Of a stretch of 64,000 nucleotides of DNA, positions 52,207-61,594 are shown in pieces (position 1 is the first letter of the stretch; the number at the start of each line of letters is the position of its first letter). The notes beneath the pieces were generated by a model. The model saw nothing but the letters and a program-made list of their open reading frames with translations, did not search any database and had not been told where the DNA came from. The DNA comes from Rariloculus sp965263005 (lineage in GTDB: Bacteria; Pseudomonadota; Gammaproteobacteria; Steroidobacterales; Rariloculaceae): assembly GCF_965263005.1 (NCBI RefSeq), contig NZ_OZ253579.1:1302001-1366000 (forward strand), written 5' to 3'. Made by a program: the position numbers and the translations under genes.

Positions 52207-54025
52207 AGTAGTCCAGCGGTTGGCCCAACGTTGGATTGATGCCGCCGTGGAACCCACCCTGATCACGAACGACACGAGCTACGCCGTCATTGTCGTACCA
52301 GACGAAGACGAGTCCGTGCGCGTCACCGAAGTTCGGCATATCAATCACATGTGTTTGTTCGCGCGTTGCAGCATCGAAAACATAGACCTGGCCGTCTCTA
52401 TTGCTGGTGCCCCAGACCTCGCGTCCGTTGGGTGACAACAGCACGTGGTCTATCTGGTAACCGGCAAAGACCGTGTCGATCGGACGGCCGGATACCACGT
52501 CGACGACGGTGAGCGTGCGACCGAACATGCCGGTCGTCTCGCCTTTATCCGCTACCCAGAGTTCCGACTCGTCCGCGTTCAGTGTTGCGCCGTATGGCCC
52601 GGTGCCGGTTGGTGTCGTCCATACCGTCGCGCCGGTGGCAAGGTTGATTTTGTTGACATACGCGTTCGCGCTTGCCGGAACGTACATGTACTCGCTCGCC
52701 GCATCGATCGTGATCCAGCTCGAGCGAAAACCACGGTAGGGATATTCCCGCACGACCTCCCAGGTCTCCGGGTCCAGCACGGCGACCCAGAATGAACGCA
52801 GGGCCGTGTACTCGCCCTGGTTGTAGCGCAGCGCTGCGAGATACCCACCAGCCGTGCTGCTCCCGTAACCGGCAGGCTCCATGAGGATATAGATGAATTC
52901 GTTGTCGGTGAACGCGGTGTAGGTTGATCCGCCGAGTTCTTCGTCGCGCACGCCACCGATGATCTCATTCGTCTCGGGATCCATCAGGAACACATCGAGC
53001 CCGTCGTCTTCGCGTCCGAATGTGTCGACAAGCATGTAGCGGTCCTGGAATACCTGTGCGTGATGCATTCTGCCGCCGACGACTACCTGCTCGACGGGCT
53101 GCAGTGTCAGCGCATCCGCCTTGATGATCGTCGCGGAGCTGTCGAGACCGGGAATTGCATAACGGAGTCGGGTGCCCGACGTCGTCTGCTGAGTTTCACC
53201 TTCGAGCAGCGGCCGCGGACCCGGAATGTAGACGTAGCGACCGTCGGGCGTCACTGCCGTCGTGTGCATCGACGTGCGCAGCTCAGGCGGGAACTGGTAT
53301 GAGGCGATGACTTCCTTTGTGGCTACATCGCCGACTATGACGGTGTTTGAAGGTTCGCCGTCCTGCTCGTATCCGGGTGGCCTGTTGGCGCCGGTGTTCT
53401 CGTAGAAATAGACCTTGCCTGGTTCGGGCTCGAATTTCGGTTCACCGGGATCCCAGGTAGCGACGACCTGGCTCTGGTAAGTGCGCATGATGTTGCCGGT
53501 CTGCGAGCGACGCTGCCAGTTGCGCAGCGCCTCGTCCTGATCTTCTATGACCGAAATCCCCTGATCGTACGCTGAAAGCAGGTAACTCTCGGGTATGAAT
53601 TCGTCGAACGCTCGCGCATTGGCCACCGAGTTCATGTTCTCAGCGATGACTTGGGCCGTCACATTGCCGCCTGTCAGATCGAGCACGTAAGCGGCCAAAG
53701 CGACGATTTCATCATTGCTTGCCCGCATGTCGTCGCGGGATTCAGCCATCTCGGGATTCGTGTTGAGCTGATAGTAGATGTCGTATGCGGTCGGCCCGAA
53801 TGTTAGTGAAGGTCCGTCTATGCCTTCGCCGAGATCGCCGTGACAATCGGCACACGCACCGCTTCCTCTAAAGAGCTCCGAACCGCGCTCGAGAGTCGCC
53901 TGAAGATCAGTCAGATCAACCGGTGCGCGCGCACCGTCGGTGGCACCGGTGTCTGTAAACATTTGGCTGTCGCAGGCTGCCGTAAGCGCAACGCTGCAAA
54001 GCGCTAGCCAGAATATCGGTCTCAT
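52205..54025 (-). CDS. Cytochrome c / beta-propeller lipoprotein
   Basis: From ATG 54025 the product is 606 residues. It has a lipoprotein signal (lipobox LTAAC, so membrane-anchored) and a small cytochrome c domain with ACADCHGDLGEG (about residues 45-115). A long WD-like or quinoprotein-type beta-propeller follows (repeats such as TTAVTPDGRYVYIPG, YGATLNADESELWVAD, HVLLSPNGREVWGT). The domain order resembles cytochrome cd1 or NirN-type proteins but without the haem d1 ligand signature, so function is uncertain. It lies upstream of the dehalogenase-like gene on the same strand. Confidence 0.78.
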   Translation of the reverse strand: MRPIFWLALCSVALTAACDSQMFTDTGATDGARAPVDLTDLQATLERGSELFRGSGACADCHGDLGEGIDGPSLTFGPTAYDIYYQLNTNPEMAESRDDMRASNDEIVALAAYVLDLTGGNVTAQVIAENMNSVANARAFDEFIPESYLLSAYDQGISVIEDQDEALRNWQRRSQTGNIMRTYQSQVVATWDPGEPKFEPEPGKVYFYENTGANRPPGYEQDGEPSNTVIVGDVATKEVIASYQFPPELRTSMHTTAVTPDGRYVYIPGPRPLLEGETQQTTSGTRLRYAIPGLDSSATIIKADALTLQPVEQVVVGGRMHHAQVFQDRYMLVDTFGREDDGLDVFLMDPETNEIIGGVRDEELGGSTYTAFTDNEFIYILMEPAGYGSSTAGGYLAALRYNQGEYTALRSFWVAVLDPETWEVVREYPYRGFRSSWITIDAASEYMYVPASANAYVNKINLATGATVWTTPTGTGPYGATLNADESELWVADKGETTGMFGRTLTVVDVVSGRPIDTVFAGYQIDHVLLSPNGREVWGTSNRDGQVYVFDAATREQTHVIDMPNFGDAHGLVFVWYDNDGVARVVRDQGGFHGGINPTLGQPLDY

Positions 54026-54107
54026 TGTGTGCCCCCCTTTAGAGCGCTTCTTTTTTCGCAATCGTCAAGTTTGGTCTTTTCGACCTGATGCGCCGATAGA
54101 AAATGCT

Positions 54108-54382
54108 TTACGACCTCGTCACCGTGCTGCAGTTTCTCTTCTCTGAACGATAGCATCCCGAGTGTAAATCGGCATCCGGATCGAGAACCACCTTGCGCCG
54201 ATCAGCAACGACCGAGGCCACCACCGCGTGAAACAGGGCAGCATTGTTTGGAAAGAAGCGGTAAAGCGTCGATTTCGATGCGCCCGCGCGTCGGGTGCCC
54301 GTGTTTCACCGACGATTGTAAGAATTCGCGGCATAAATACTCGCGCAAAGCCCGCACTGGTATCGCCGACATTGCTGTACAT
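54108..54382 (-). pseudogene. Broken TetR-family regulator
   Basis: One frame reads SAGFARVFMPRILTIVGET, like the first helices of a TetR DNA-binding domain. The adjacent frame then gives ASKSTLYRFFPNNAALFHAV, the typical recognition helix and following segment. Joining them needs a frameshift near 54275. The rest ends after about 30 more residues, so the ligand-binding domain is missing. It is divergent from the TonB receptor gene and probably once controlled it. Confidence 0.5.
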
Positions 54383-54476
54383 ATTTGTGCAATCCAGTAT
54401 CATGATGCACATCGCGATGTCAAGCCTTTGTAGCTCTGAGGGTTGACTTTGAACGTGAAAAACAGGGGGTATTGTT

Positions 54477-56789
54477 GTGAAGTTCAGTAGATTTGGTCGA
54501 ACGACGTTGCTTGCAGGAGCAGCGCTTGTCCTGGGTGTTCCCCCTGCAGCGCTCGCGCAGAACGTACTTGAAGAGGTCATCATCACGGCGACGAGGCGCG
54601 CGGAATCACTGATCGATGCGCCGATTTCGGTGACGGCGATTACCGGCGATGAGCTCCTGCAGCGGGGTGTCCTGGATTCGCTCGCCCTTGGCGACGCCGT
54701 ACCGAATCTGACGATCGGTACCGAAGGCGCCCGCGATGCAACGTACATTGCGATCCGTGGTGTTTCGCAGAATGAGCGCCGCAACACGGACGATGCGACC
54801 ACGCCGTTTTTTATGGATGGCGCAAACATTCCGAGAATGTCCGGTGTTGCAGCGTATTTCTATGACGTCGAGCGGCTCGAGGTGCTGCGAGGACCGCAGG
54901 GAACCCTGTACGGCCGCAACAGCACGACGGGTGTGGTTAACATCATAACCAATAAGCCAAACTTTGACGACTACGGCGGCAATATTGAACTCGGGGTAGG
55001 CAGCTACAGCGCCACGAACGCTCAGGGCGCCTTCAATCTGCCATTATCCGATAGTTTTGCCGCGAGGTTCGCGTTCACTTACCAGAAACGTGATGGATAC
55101 TTCGATAACGGGCCTCTCGTTGAGGACCTGAATGATGCGGACGATCTCGGTGTTCGCGCGCATCTGCTCTGGAACCTCGGTGACGCAACGTCACTGTTGT
55201 TTACGGCCGACTACTACAATAAAGATGCCATCGGTAACAACACTGTTGGTGTGCCTTGCCCTTCGGATGTGCCTTGTAACGTCGGTTTGGGCATCACCGG
55301 TGACCCGGGCGATGTTTCGCTGCTTCCGCAGGCCTTTCGTCCGCCTGGCGAGCAGGAGAGCTTCCGTGACAACTCAGATACCAATTTCAAGTTTGAGCTC
55401 ACTTCCAGCTTCGAGAACTTTGATTTGACCGCACTTTTTGCCTCTCGCGAACATGAGCGCGATTACAATACCGGAAGCAGCAGGGGCGAGTTCATCAACG
55501 GAATCCCGCTTGACGGCGGTGTTCGGGAAACGACGAAGTCCGAATCAATAAATGCCGAGTTGCGGTTAACGTCGAACAGCGACGGGCCTCTGCAATGGAT
55601 TGCCGGTCTCTATTACCTCGATGAAGAGATAAACGGGAACTTTATGTTCCAGCCAGTTTACGTTGGTAGTCCATTTATTGGTAATCATCTCAACGTCAAT
55701 TTCATCGACAGAGATCTGTCGATCGAATCGCAGGCTGTCTTCGGCAACCTGAGCTACGACCTCAGCGATGTGGTTACCTTCAGAGCCGGCGTGCGCTATA
55801 CCGACGACGAGAAGGAGAAGGGCGGTATCGCGTCGGATCCGAGTGCAGGCAGCTATTTCCGGGTCTGGATAACAGAGACAGGCCAGATACTCGGTCCTCC
55901 TTTCAGGGCGCAGGTTGCCAATCCCGCATGGAATGAAACGACATATGATGTCGGGCTGGATTTCTCTGCCGGTGAGAACTCGCTGTTCTATGTGAAGTTC
56001 AGCACCGGGTACAAGGCCGGAGGTTTCAATCGTGGCAGCGCCGGCCCCGGCAGTAACCCTCGGGCAGGAGTTTTTGCACTGGATATCTATGATCCTGAAA
56101 CCGTTAATGCATTCGAAGTTGGTTTTAAGGGCACCTTCATGGATGGCCGGGGACGAATAAATATCGCCGCGTTTCTCAATGACTATGGCAGTAAGGTCGA
56201 GTCGGTCGTTCGCCTCATTGGCGGCATTCCCACCAATACTGCTGTTAATGCAACGAACGTCGATATCTCGGGAATCGAAATCGAAACTTCGCTGCTTTAC
56301 GGCGACTCCGGCGGTCGCGTGGACATTGGCCTCGGTCTGCTCGATGCGACCTATGGCGAGTTCCCCAATCTGCCGGATCCGATCCTTGGTGGCGGAACCG
56401 TGCTTGATGTATCAGGACAGACCGTACTCAATGCGCCTGACAGGACCCTCAACGTCTCCTGGGTGCCGGTCGAATGGAGTGTCATGAACGGAACGCTGTC
56501 TCCGAGGCTGCAGATCACGCATAAATCCAAATACAAAACACGTCCGCACGGCCTCGAAGTCGATATTCAGGATGACTACACGCGTTCGAATCTCAGCCTG
56601 TTTTGGGAGTCCGACGACAATGACTGGTTCGGCGAGGTTTTTGTACGCAATATCGAAGACGAAATTGTTCAGTCAGCATCCGGTTGCGGTAATGCGGCCC
56701 AGGGTGCACCAAGTGGAACATACGTCAGTTGTGCAAAAATGTTTCAGGCGCCGCGCACCAGTGGTCTGAGATTCGGCTACCGCTTCTGA
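54477..56789 (+). CDS. TonB-dependent receptor
   Basis: The receptor imports a substrate across the outer membrane with TonB energy. The 770-residue product (GTG 54477 behind AGGGGG) has a signal peptide ending LAQ. A TonB box-like LEEVIITATRR follows, then the plug domain (VLRGPQGTLYGRNSTTG, about 60-175) and a 22-strand-type barrel. It ends with aromatic Phe (LRFGYRF). There is no siderophore synthesis nearby. Neighbouring MoaF-like and aminotransferase genes suggest an organic, possibly amine-containing, substrate, but this is inference. Confidence 0.9.
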   Translation: MKFSRFGRTTLLAGAALVLGVPPAALAQNVLEEVIITATRRAESLIDAPISVTAITGDELLQRGVLDSLALGDAVPNLTIGTEGARDATYIAIRGVSQNERRNTDDATTPFFMDGANIPRMSGVAAYFYDVERLEVLRGPQGTLYGRNSTTGVVNIITNKPNFDDYGGNIELGVGSYSATNAQGAFNLPLSDSFAARFAFTYQKRDGYFDNGPLVEDLNDADDLGVRAHLLWNLGDATSLLFTADYYNKDAIGNNTVGVPCPSDVPCNVGLGITGDPGDVSLLPQAFRPPGEQESFRDNSDTNFKFELTSSFENFDLTALFASREHERDYNTGSSRGEFINGIPLDGGVRETTKSESINAELRLTSNSDGPLQWIAGLYYLDEEINGNFMFQPVYVGSPFIGNHLNVNFIDRDLSIESQAVFGNLSYDLSDVVTFRAGVRYTDDEKEKGGIASDPSAGSYFRVWITETGQILGPPFRAQVANPAWNETTYDVGLDFSAGENSLFYVKFSTGYKAGGFNRGSAGPGSNPRAGVFALDIYDPETVNAFEVGFKGTFMDGRGRINIAAFLNDYGSKVESVVRLIGGIPTNTAVNATNVDISGIEIETSLLYGDSGGRVDIGLGLLDATYGEFPNLPDPILGGGTVLDVSGQTVLNAPDRTLNVSWVPVEWSVMNGTLSPRLQITHKSKYKTRPHGLEVDIQDDYTRSNLSLFWESDDNDWFGEVFVRNIEDEIVQSASGCGNAAQGAPSGTYVSCAKMFQAPRTSGLRFGYRF

Positions 56790-56811
56790 TCGAACATCAG
56801 CTGATCTTGAG

Positions 56812-56848
56812 AACGGCGTGGCAGGCAGCTGTCACGCCGTTTTTTTTC
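56812..56848 (+). terminator. Intrinsic terminator after the TonB receptor
   Basis: AACGGCGTG (56812-56820) pairs with CACGCCGTT (56833-56841); a run of T follows to about 56848. This is a canonical Rho-independent terminator 22 bases after the stop codon. Confidence 0.85.
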
Positions 56849-56887
56849 CTGGTTTGACGGGAAAACAGACAGGATCGATCAATTCTT

Positions 56888-57331
56888 GTGGAGATGATTG
56901 TGGAAAGATCACTAGTCGCCCTCATATTCGCTTTAGTATCTGCAGTGACGTTTGCACAAAACGAACCACTGGATGTTTTCCCTGAAAGACAGGAACTGCT
57001 CAACGGAAAGACGCTGATCTTTGAATACACAAATGGTTGGGGATTCGCACTGAGCTTCTACGACAATATGCTCAGGTACCAATTCCGTCGGGATCTGAAC
57101 AACCCCGAAGGCGTGGGATCAAGAAATCAGGATATTCCCTATCGCTCACGTAAAGTGGGCGACAATCTGTATCAGATCATGTGGCATGAACCGGATGTCA
57201 AGGATGTCGTCACGATGCTGATTAACTTCAACACGAGCACCCTATACGCCGCAGGTCTGCTTGGTTACGACGAAAACAAATACGAAGTTTTCGAAGGTGC
57301 CATCATTCAGCAGGTTATAGAAGATGAGTAA
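56888..57331 (+). CDS. Secreted MoaF-like small beta-barrel protein
   Basis: The 147-residue product has a signal peptide (ERSLVALIFALVSAVTFAQ). The mature part is a compact beta domain with LLNGKTLIFEYTNGWGFALSFYDN, QIMWHEPDVKDVVTMLINFNTSTLYAA and GAIIQQV. This pattern is typical of the lipocalin-like MoaF family. Starts at GTG 56888 and ATG 56894 are both possible. The binding partner or ligand is not known. It ends 26 bases before the aminotransferase gene, so they are probably one unit. Confidence 0.65.
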   Translation: MEMIVERSLVALIFALVSAVTFAQNEPLDVFPERQELLNGKTLIFEYTNGWGFALSFYDNMLRYQFRRDLNNPEGVGSRNQDIPYRSRKVGDNLYQIMWHEPDVKDVVTMLINFNTSTLYAAGLLGYDENKYEVFEGAIIQQVIEDE

Positions 57332-57357
57332 TCAGTTCCTTTCCGGATGAATCGGCG

Positions 57358-58671
57358 ATGCGAAACGAAGATCTGTTCGCGCTTGACAAGGCGCACCTTA
57401 TCCATCCCTTATCACCCGTTGGTGAAGCGTCAAGAATAATCCTCAACCGCGGCGAGGGCGTATGGTTATACGATCTTGACGGTAAGGCGTATCTCGATGC
57501 GCGTGCGCAACTATGTTGCGTCAACCTCGGCTATGGGCACACGGGCGTCATCGACGCCGTTAAAGCCCAGATCGATCAATTACCGTTCGCTGCGCTGTTC
57601 TACGGGATTGGACATCCTCCGGCAATCGAATCTGCAGCGCGTATTGCCGCGTTGGCGCCGGGTACTCTGGACCACGTGTTCTTTTGTTCCGGCGGCTCAG
57701 AAGCGAATGAGCTGGCATTCTCCCTCGTGAGGCAGTACTGGTCGAAGGTAAAGCCCACCAAGTTCAAGTTCATCAGTCGCTATGAGGGGTATCACGGCAA
57801 TACTGCTGCGGCAATGACTGCGTCTGGCATGGATATGGCAGGCATGCCGGGTGTTCCGGGTCTGCTTGCGGGGCATATTCATATCGAGCCGCCATACCAG
57901 TACCGTCGCGGGCGTGACATGGATCCAAAGGATTTCGCAGTGATGTGCGCAAATGAATTTGCTCAGGTTATCGAGCGGGAAGGAGCCGACTCGGTAGCGG
58001 CCTTCGTGGCCGAACCGATTATGGGCGTCGGCGGATACATCCCGCCGCCCGCCAACTACTGGAAGCTCGTTCGCGAGATCTGCGATACCTACGAGGTACT
58101 GTTGATCCTTGATGAAGTAATGACCGGGTTTTGCCGCACCGGCAGGATGTTCGCCTCTGAAACGTATGACGTCACCCCCGACATGATGGTGCTTGGGAAG
58201 GGCATAACGAGTAACTATGTGCCATGCGGTGCGGTCGTGTTCAACGATCGCGTCTTTGAGCAGGTCAGAGGCAGCTACGTGACCGGCGTCACAAACAGCG
58301 GGCACCCGCTCGCAATGGCCGCCAGCCTTGCGGCGCTGGATGCCTACGAAAATGAGAACATCTGCTCTAACGTGGAAAGTGTTTCGCACCAGGTTTTCGT
58401 CAGACTCAATGCTGCAGCTGAGCACCTCGACTATATTGGTGAAGTAAGTGGCAAGGGCCTCATGATCGGCGTTGAATTGATGAATGCGGACGGCGAGCCC
58501 GTGTCGGGAGAAATATGTCAGCAGATCGTCAGCAAAGCACTGGATATCGGCATGTTACTCCGAGCCAGGGGGTCGCGCCTTTCGATCAGTCCGCCGCTCA
58601 ATATCTCAACAGAGGAAGCCGGGATTCTGTGTGATCGCCTGCTGGAGGCAACCGCTGCCGTCATGGACTAG
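57358..58671 (+). CDS. Class III PLP-dependent aminotransferase
   Basis: The 437-residue enzyme moves an amino group to a keto acid (omega-transaminase group). It has the PLP features FFCSGGSEANELA, EPIMGVGGYIPP, the Asp in LILDEVMTGFCRTG and the Schiff-base Lys in MVLGKGITSNYVPCG. Near the end, RGSRLSISPPLNIS is typical of omega-amino-acid or pyruvate/alanine transaminases. It is cytosolic. Substrate cannot be assigned, but with a TonB receptor and a dehalogenase-like gene nearby an amine-containing compound is conceivable. GC content here is clearly lower than in the genes after 58.8 kb. Confidence 0.88.
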   Translation: MRNEDLFALDKAHLIHPLSPVGEASRIILNRGEGVWLYDLDGKAYLDARAQLCCVNLGYGHTGVIDAVKAQIDQLPFAALFYGIGHPPAIESAARIAALAPGTLDHVFFCSGGSEANELAFSLVRQYWSKVKPTKFKFISRYEGYHGNTAAAMTASGMDMAGMPGVPGLLAGHIHIEPPYQYRRGRDMDPKDFAVMCANEFAQVIEREGADSVAAFVAEPIMGVGGYIPPPANYWKLVREICDTYEVLLILDEVMTGFCRTGRMFASETYDVTPDMMVLGKGITSNYVPCGAVVFNDRVFEQVRGSYVTGVTNSGHPLAMAASLAALDAYENENICSNVESVSHQVFVRLNAAAEHLDYIGEVSGKGLMIGVELMNADGEPVSGEICQQIVSKALDIGMLLRARGSRLSISPPLNISTEEAGILCDRLLEATAAVMD

Positions 58672-58800
58672 TGCGGCGCGATGCAATTCGCAAGACAACA
58701 CACCGGGCATTTGGTATTTTCGTGACTGCCTCTAGTCCAACTCGTTCGGAGGCGGTCGGCCATCGGCGAGCATTCGACGCTCGTGGGCTGAAATGGAGAA

Positions 58801-59265
58801 ATGTTCATGGCGAGCTTCAACATCAACGGGCAGCCGGTCACGGTCGAGGCGGACGGCGACGCCCGGCTGCTCTGGGTCATACGTGAACACCTGAAACTGA
58901 CCGGCACCAAGTACGGTTGCGGGATCGGCCAGTGCGGTGCCTGCACCGTGCATATCGAGGGCAATGCGACGTTTTCCTGCCTGACGCCGCTCTCCGCCGT
59001 CGAGGGCCGCGAGGTCACGACGATCGAAGGGCTGGTCGGCGAAGAGGGTCATCCGCTGCAGCGCGCCTGGGTCGCCGAGGAAGTACCGCAGTGCGGCTAC
59101 TGTCAGTCGGGGCAGATCATGCGCGCCGCCGACCTGCTCGCCAGGAACCCCGCGCCGAGCCGCGAGGACATCGTGATTCACATGAGCACCAACCTCTGCC
59201 GTTGCGGCACGTACTCGAGGATAGTCAAGGCGATTGAGCGCGCGGCCGGGGAGGGCGGGCGATGA
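58801..59265 (+). CDS. iorA: 2Fe-2S subunit of a molybdenum hydroxylase (IorA type)
   Basis: The 154-residue electron-transfer subunit of the isoquinoline 1-oxidoreductase class has a plant-type 2Fe-2S site (Cys40, 45, 48, 60 in YGCGIGQCGACTV) and a second site (Cys98, 101, 133, 135; QCGYCQSGQIM, LCRCGTYSRI). Both are complete. The TGA overlaps the upstream-most ATG of the large subunit gene by four bases (ATGA), typical of the iorAB pair. Confidence 0.9.
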   Translation: MFMASFNINGQPVTVEADGDARLLWVIREHLKLTGTKYGCGIGQCGACTVHIEGNATFSCLTPLSAVEGREVTTIEGLVGEEGHPLQRAWVAEEVPQCGYCQSGQIMRAADLLARNPAPSREDIVIHMSTNLCRCGTYSRIVKAIERAAGEGGR

Positions 59266-59308
59266 AAGCGACAGGTCTGCTTGAGCGCCCGGCGACGGCC
59301 GCGGTTTT

Positions 59309-61495
59309 TTGCGCGGCGTTGGCGGCCTGACCTTCGCCGTCGGCGCGGGCGGCATGATCAGCGCGTCGGCGCAGACTGCCGGCAACGACGAGCTCACTCC
59401 GAACATCTGGGTCACGATCGGCGCCGACGGCACGATCACGATTCAGTTCGCCGGCACCGAAATGGGGCAGGGGACCATGACATCGCTGCCGCTCGTGCTG
59501 GCGGAGGAACTCGACGCCGACTGGAGCCGCGTGCGCGTCGAAACGGTCGCGACGCACGATCCCGCCTACGGCAACCCGCGGGCGTTTCGCTACCTCGGCG
59601 AGGGCATCCTCTACACGGCCGGAAGCCAGACCTTGCGGGGTTATTTCGATGCGATGCGCCAGGCCGGCGCCCAGGCGCGCAAGGTGCTGCTCGATGCGGC
59701 CGCAAGCGAGTGGGGCGTAGCCGTCGCGGAGCTTCAGACCGAACCGAGCGTCGTCGTCCATCCCGTGTCGGGAAGGCAGATGAGCTACGGCGAGATCGCC
59801 TCGTTCGCCGCCGCGCCGGAGCGCGCCGAACCCGTCGACGAAAGCGAGCTCAAGGACCCGGGCGCCTACCGCTACCTTGGCACAGACATCACGCGTCTCG
59901 ACGTCGAGGCCAAATGCGACGGCTCGGCCGAATTCGGTATCGACGTGCAGGTCCCCGGCATGGTCTATGCGTCGGTCCTGCGCGCGCCGGTCGAAGGCGA
60001 GCGTCCGATTGCCGTCGACGGTGCGGCGGCGCTGCAAGTCGCGGGCGTCCTCGAAGTCGTGGAGTTGCCCTGGGGCGTTGCCGTCGTGGCCGAGACCGTC
60101 GAAGCGAGTCTGGCGGGCAAGGATGCGCTCGAAGTGACGTGGAGCGGCGAATCCCGGTTCAGGCGCGTCGATTCGGGTGCCGTGCTCGCCGACTACGAAG
60201 CGCGGGCCCGGGACACCGGTTTCACGACCGACAACCCGCTCTGGCAGGATGTCGGCGATGTCGATGCAGCACTCGGCGCGGCCGAGCGGGTCATCGAGGC
60301 CGTCTATCTGACCGATGCCGCTTACCACGCCCAGATGGAGCCGATGAACGCGACGGCTTCGGTGTCCGACGACGGGCGCTCGGCCGAGATCTGGGTCAGC
60401 ACCCAGACGCAGAGCCTGGCCGTCATGGGCGCCGCCGACATGCTTGGCACCACGATCGACAGGATCACCCTGCACCCCACCTACATCGGCGGCGCTTTCG
60501 GACGGCGCACCGAGTTCCGTCAGAAAGACATCGACGACGCGCTGTTCGTCTCGCGGCAGATCGGCAGGCCGGTCAAGGTGATCTGGAGCCGCGAGGACGA
60601 CGTCAGGGACGGCGCGTTCCGCCCGCTCGCGGCGCAGTTCCTTCGCGCCGGACTCGACGCGGACGGCAGCGTCATCGCCTTGCATCAACGTGTCGCGGCG
60701 CCGAGCGTGCTCGAGTACATGAATCCGCCGCGCTGGGCGATGGCCGGCGGCCGCGACGGCATCGCGATGAACGGCGCGCAGGTTACACGCTACGGCATCC
60801 CGAACATTCGGGCGGAGCACGTGATGATGGAACGCTGCTCGCGCGTGTGTGCGTGGCGGGGCGTCGCGACGAGCTATACGCGCTTTGCGAACGAGTCCTT
60901 CATCGACGAACTCGCGCACGCCGGCGGCGCCGACCCGCTCGCGTTCAGGCTGGAGCTTGCGCGCAACGATCCGCTTGCCCGCGCGGTGCTCGAGGAAGCC
61001 GCCCGGCTGGCCGACTGGCCACGGCCGCGTGACGGGACGGCGCTCGGTGTGGCGCTCTCCGATTACGGCGGCGCTTCGATCGCGGCCGGGATCGCCGAGG
61101 TTTCAGTGGATGAACGCACGGGCGACATCGCGGTGCACAGGTTCTGGATGGTCGTCGATGCGGGATTCATCGTTGCGCCGCGCAATACCGAAGCGCAGCT
61201 CGAGGGCAACGTCATCTACGGCCTGAGCAACGCGCTCAGGGAGCGCATCACGATCAGGGACGGCGTCGTCGAGCAGTCGAATTATCACGACTACCCGGTC
61301 ATGCGCATGAACGAGGTGCCTGAAATCGAGGTCAGGGCGCTGGCGAGCGATCGTCCCCCTTCAGGTGTCGGCGAACTCGGTCTCGCAACGACCGGTGCCG
61401 CCGTAGCGAATGCCGTGTTCCGGGCGACGGGCGCCCGCGTCAGGGCGCTGCCGTTTGCCCGCGAGCGCGTACTCGCGGCGCTGCAAGCGGTCTGA
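59309..61495 (+). CDS. iorB: Molybdopterin-binding subunit of a molybdenum hydroxylase (IorB type), 5' frameshift
   Basis: The 728 codons encode the large subunit. Segments include AGTEMGQGTMTSLPLVLAEE, IGGAFGRRTEFRQKD and PSGVGELGLATTGAAVANA; its GxGE-type active-site motif (PPSGVGELG) is present. Expected N-terminal Tat signal RGFLRGVGGLTFAVGAGGM is only partly readable in this frame from a weak TTG at 59309. The likely true start, ATG 59262, overlaps iorA (ATGA) but is in another frame. Adding one base near the T6 run (59305-59310) would join them, giving a complete secreted protein. Either a sequencing error or a real inactivation. Confidence 0.82.
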   Translation: MRGVGGLTFAVGAGGMISASAQTAGNDELTPNIWVTIGADGTITIQFAGTEMGQGTMTSLPLVLAEELDADWSRVRVETVATHDPAYGNPRAFRYLGEGILYTAGSQTLRGYFDAMRQAGAQARKVLLDAAASEWGVAVAELQTEPSVVVHPVSGRQMSYGEIASFAAAPERAEPVDESELKDPGAYRYLGTDITRLDVEAKCDGSAEFGIDVQVPGMVYASVLRAPVEGERPIAVDGAAALQVAGVLEVVELPWGVAVVAETVEASLAGKDALEVTWSGESRFRRVDSGAVLADYEARARDTGFTTDNPLWQDVGDVDAALGAAERVIEAVYLTDAAYHAQMEPMNATASVSDDGRSAEIWVSTQTQSLAVMGAADMLGTTIDRITLHPTYIGGAFGRRTEFRQKDIDDALFVSRQIGRPVKVIWSREDDVRDGAFRPLAAQFLRAGLDADGSVIALHQRVAAPSVLEYMNPPRWAMAGGRDGIAMNGAQVTRYGIPNIRAEHVMMERCSRVCAWRGVATSYTRFANESFIDELAHAGGADPLAFRLELARNDPLARAVLEEAARLADWPRPRDGTALGVALSDYGGASIAAGIAEVSVDERTGDIAVHRFWMVVDAGFIVAPRNTEAQLEGNVIYGLSNALRERITIRDGVVEQSNYHDYPVMRMNEVPEIEVRALASDRPPSGVGELGLATTGAAVANAVFRATGARVRALPFARERVLAALQAV

Positions 61496-61594
61496 GTTGC
61501 AACCGTAGCCGAGGGAGACCCCGGCAGGCGAAGCCGATTCTCCTGAGCAAATCCGCAATGGCCCAGGCACGGCCGGGGGCTTCCGGCCGAGTCG

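Noticed and set aside
54119..54829. 236-codon minus-strand open frame
   Set aside because: Most of it is antisense to the TonB receptor; only the part below 54382 contains TetR-like sequence and it is broken.
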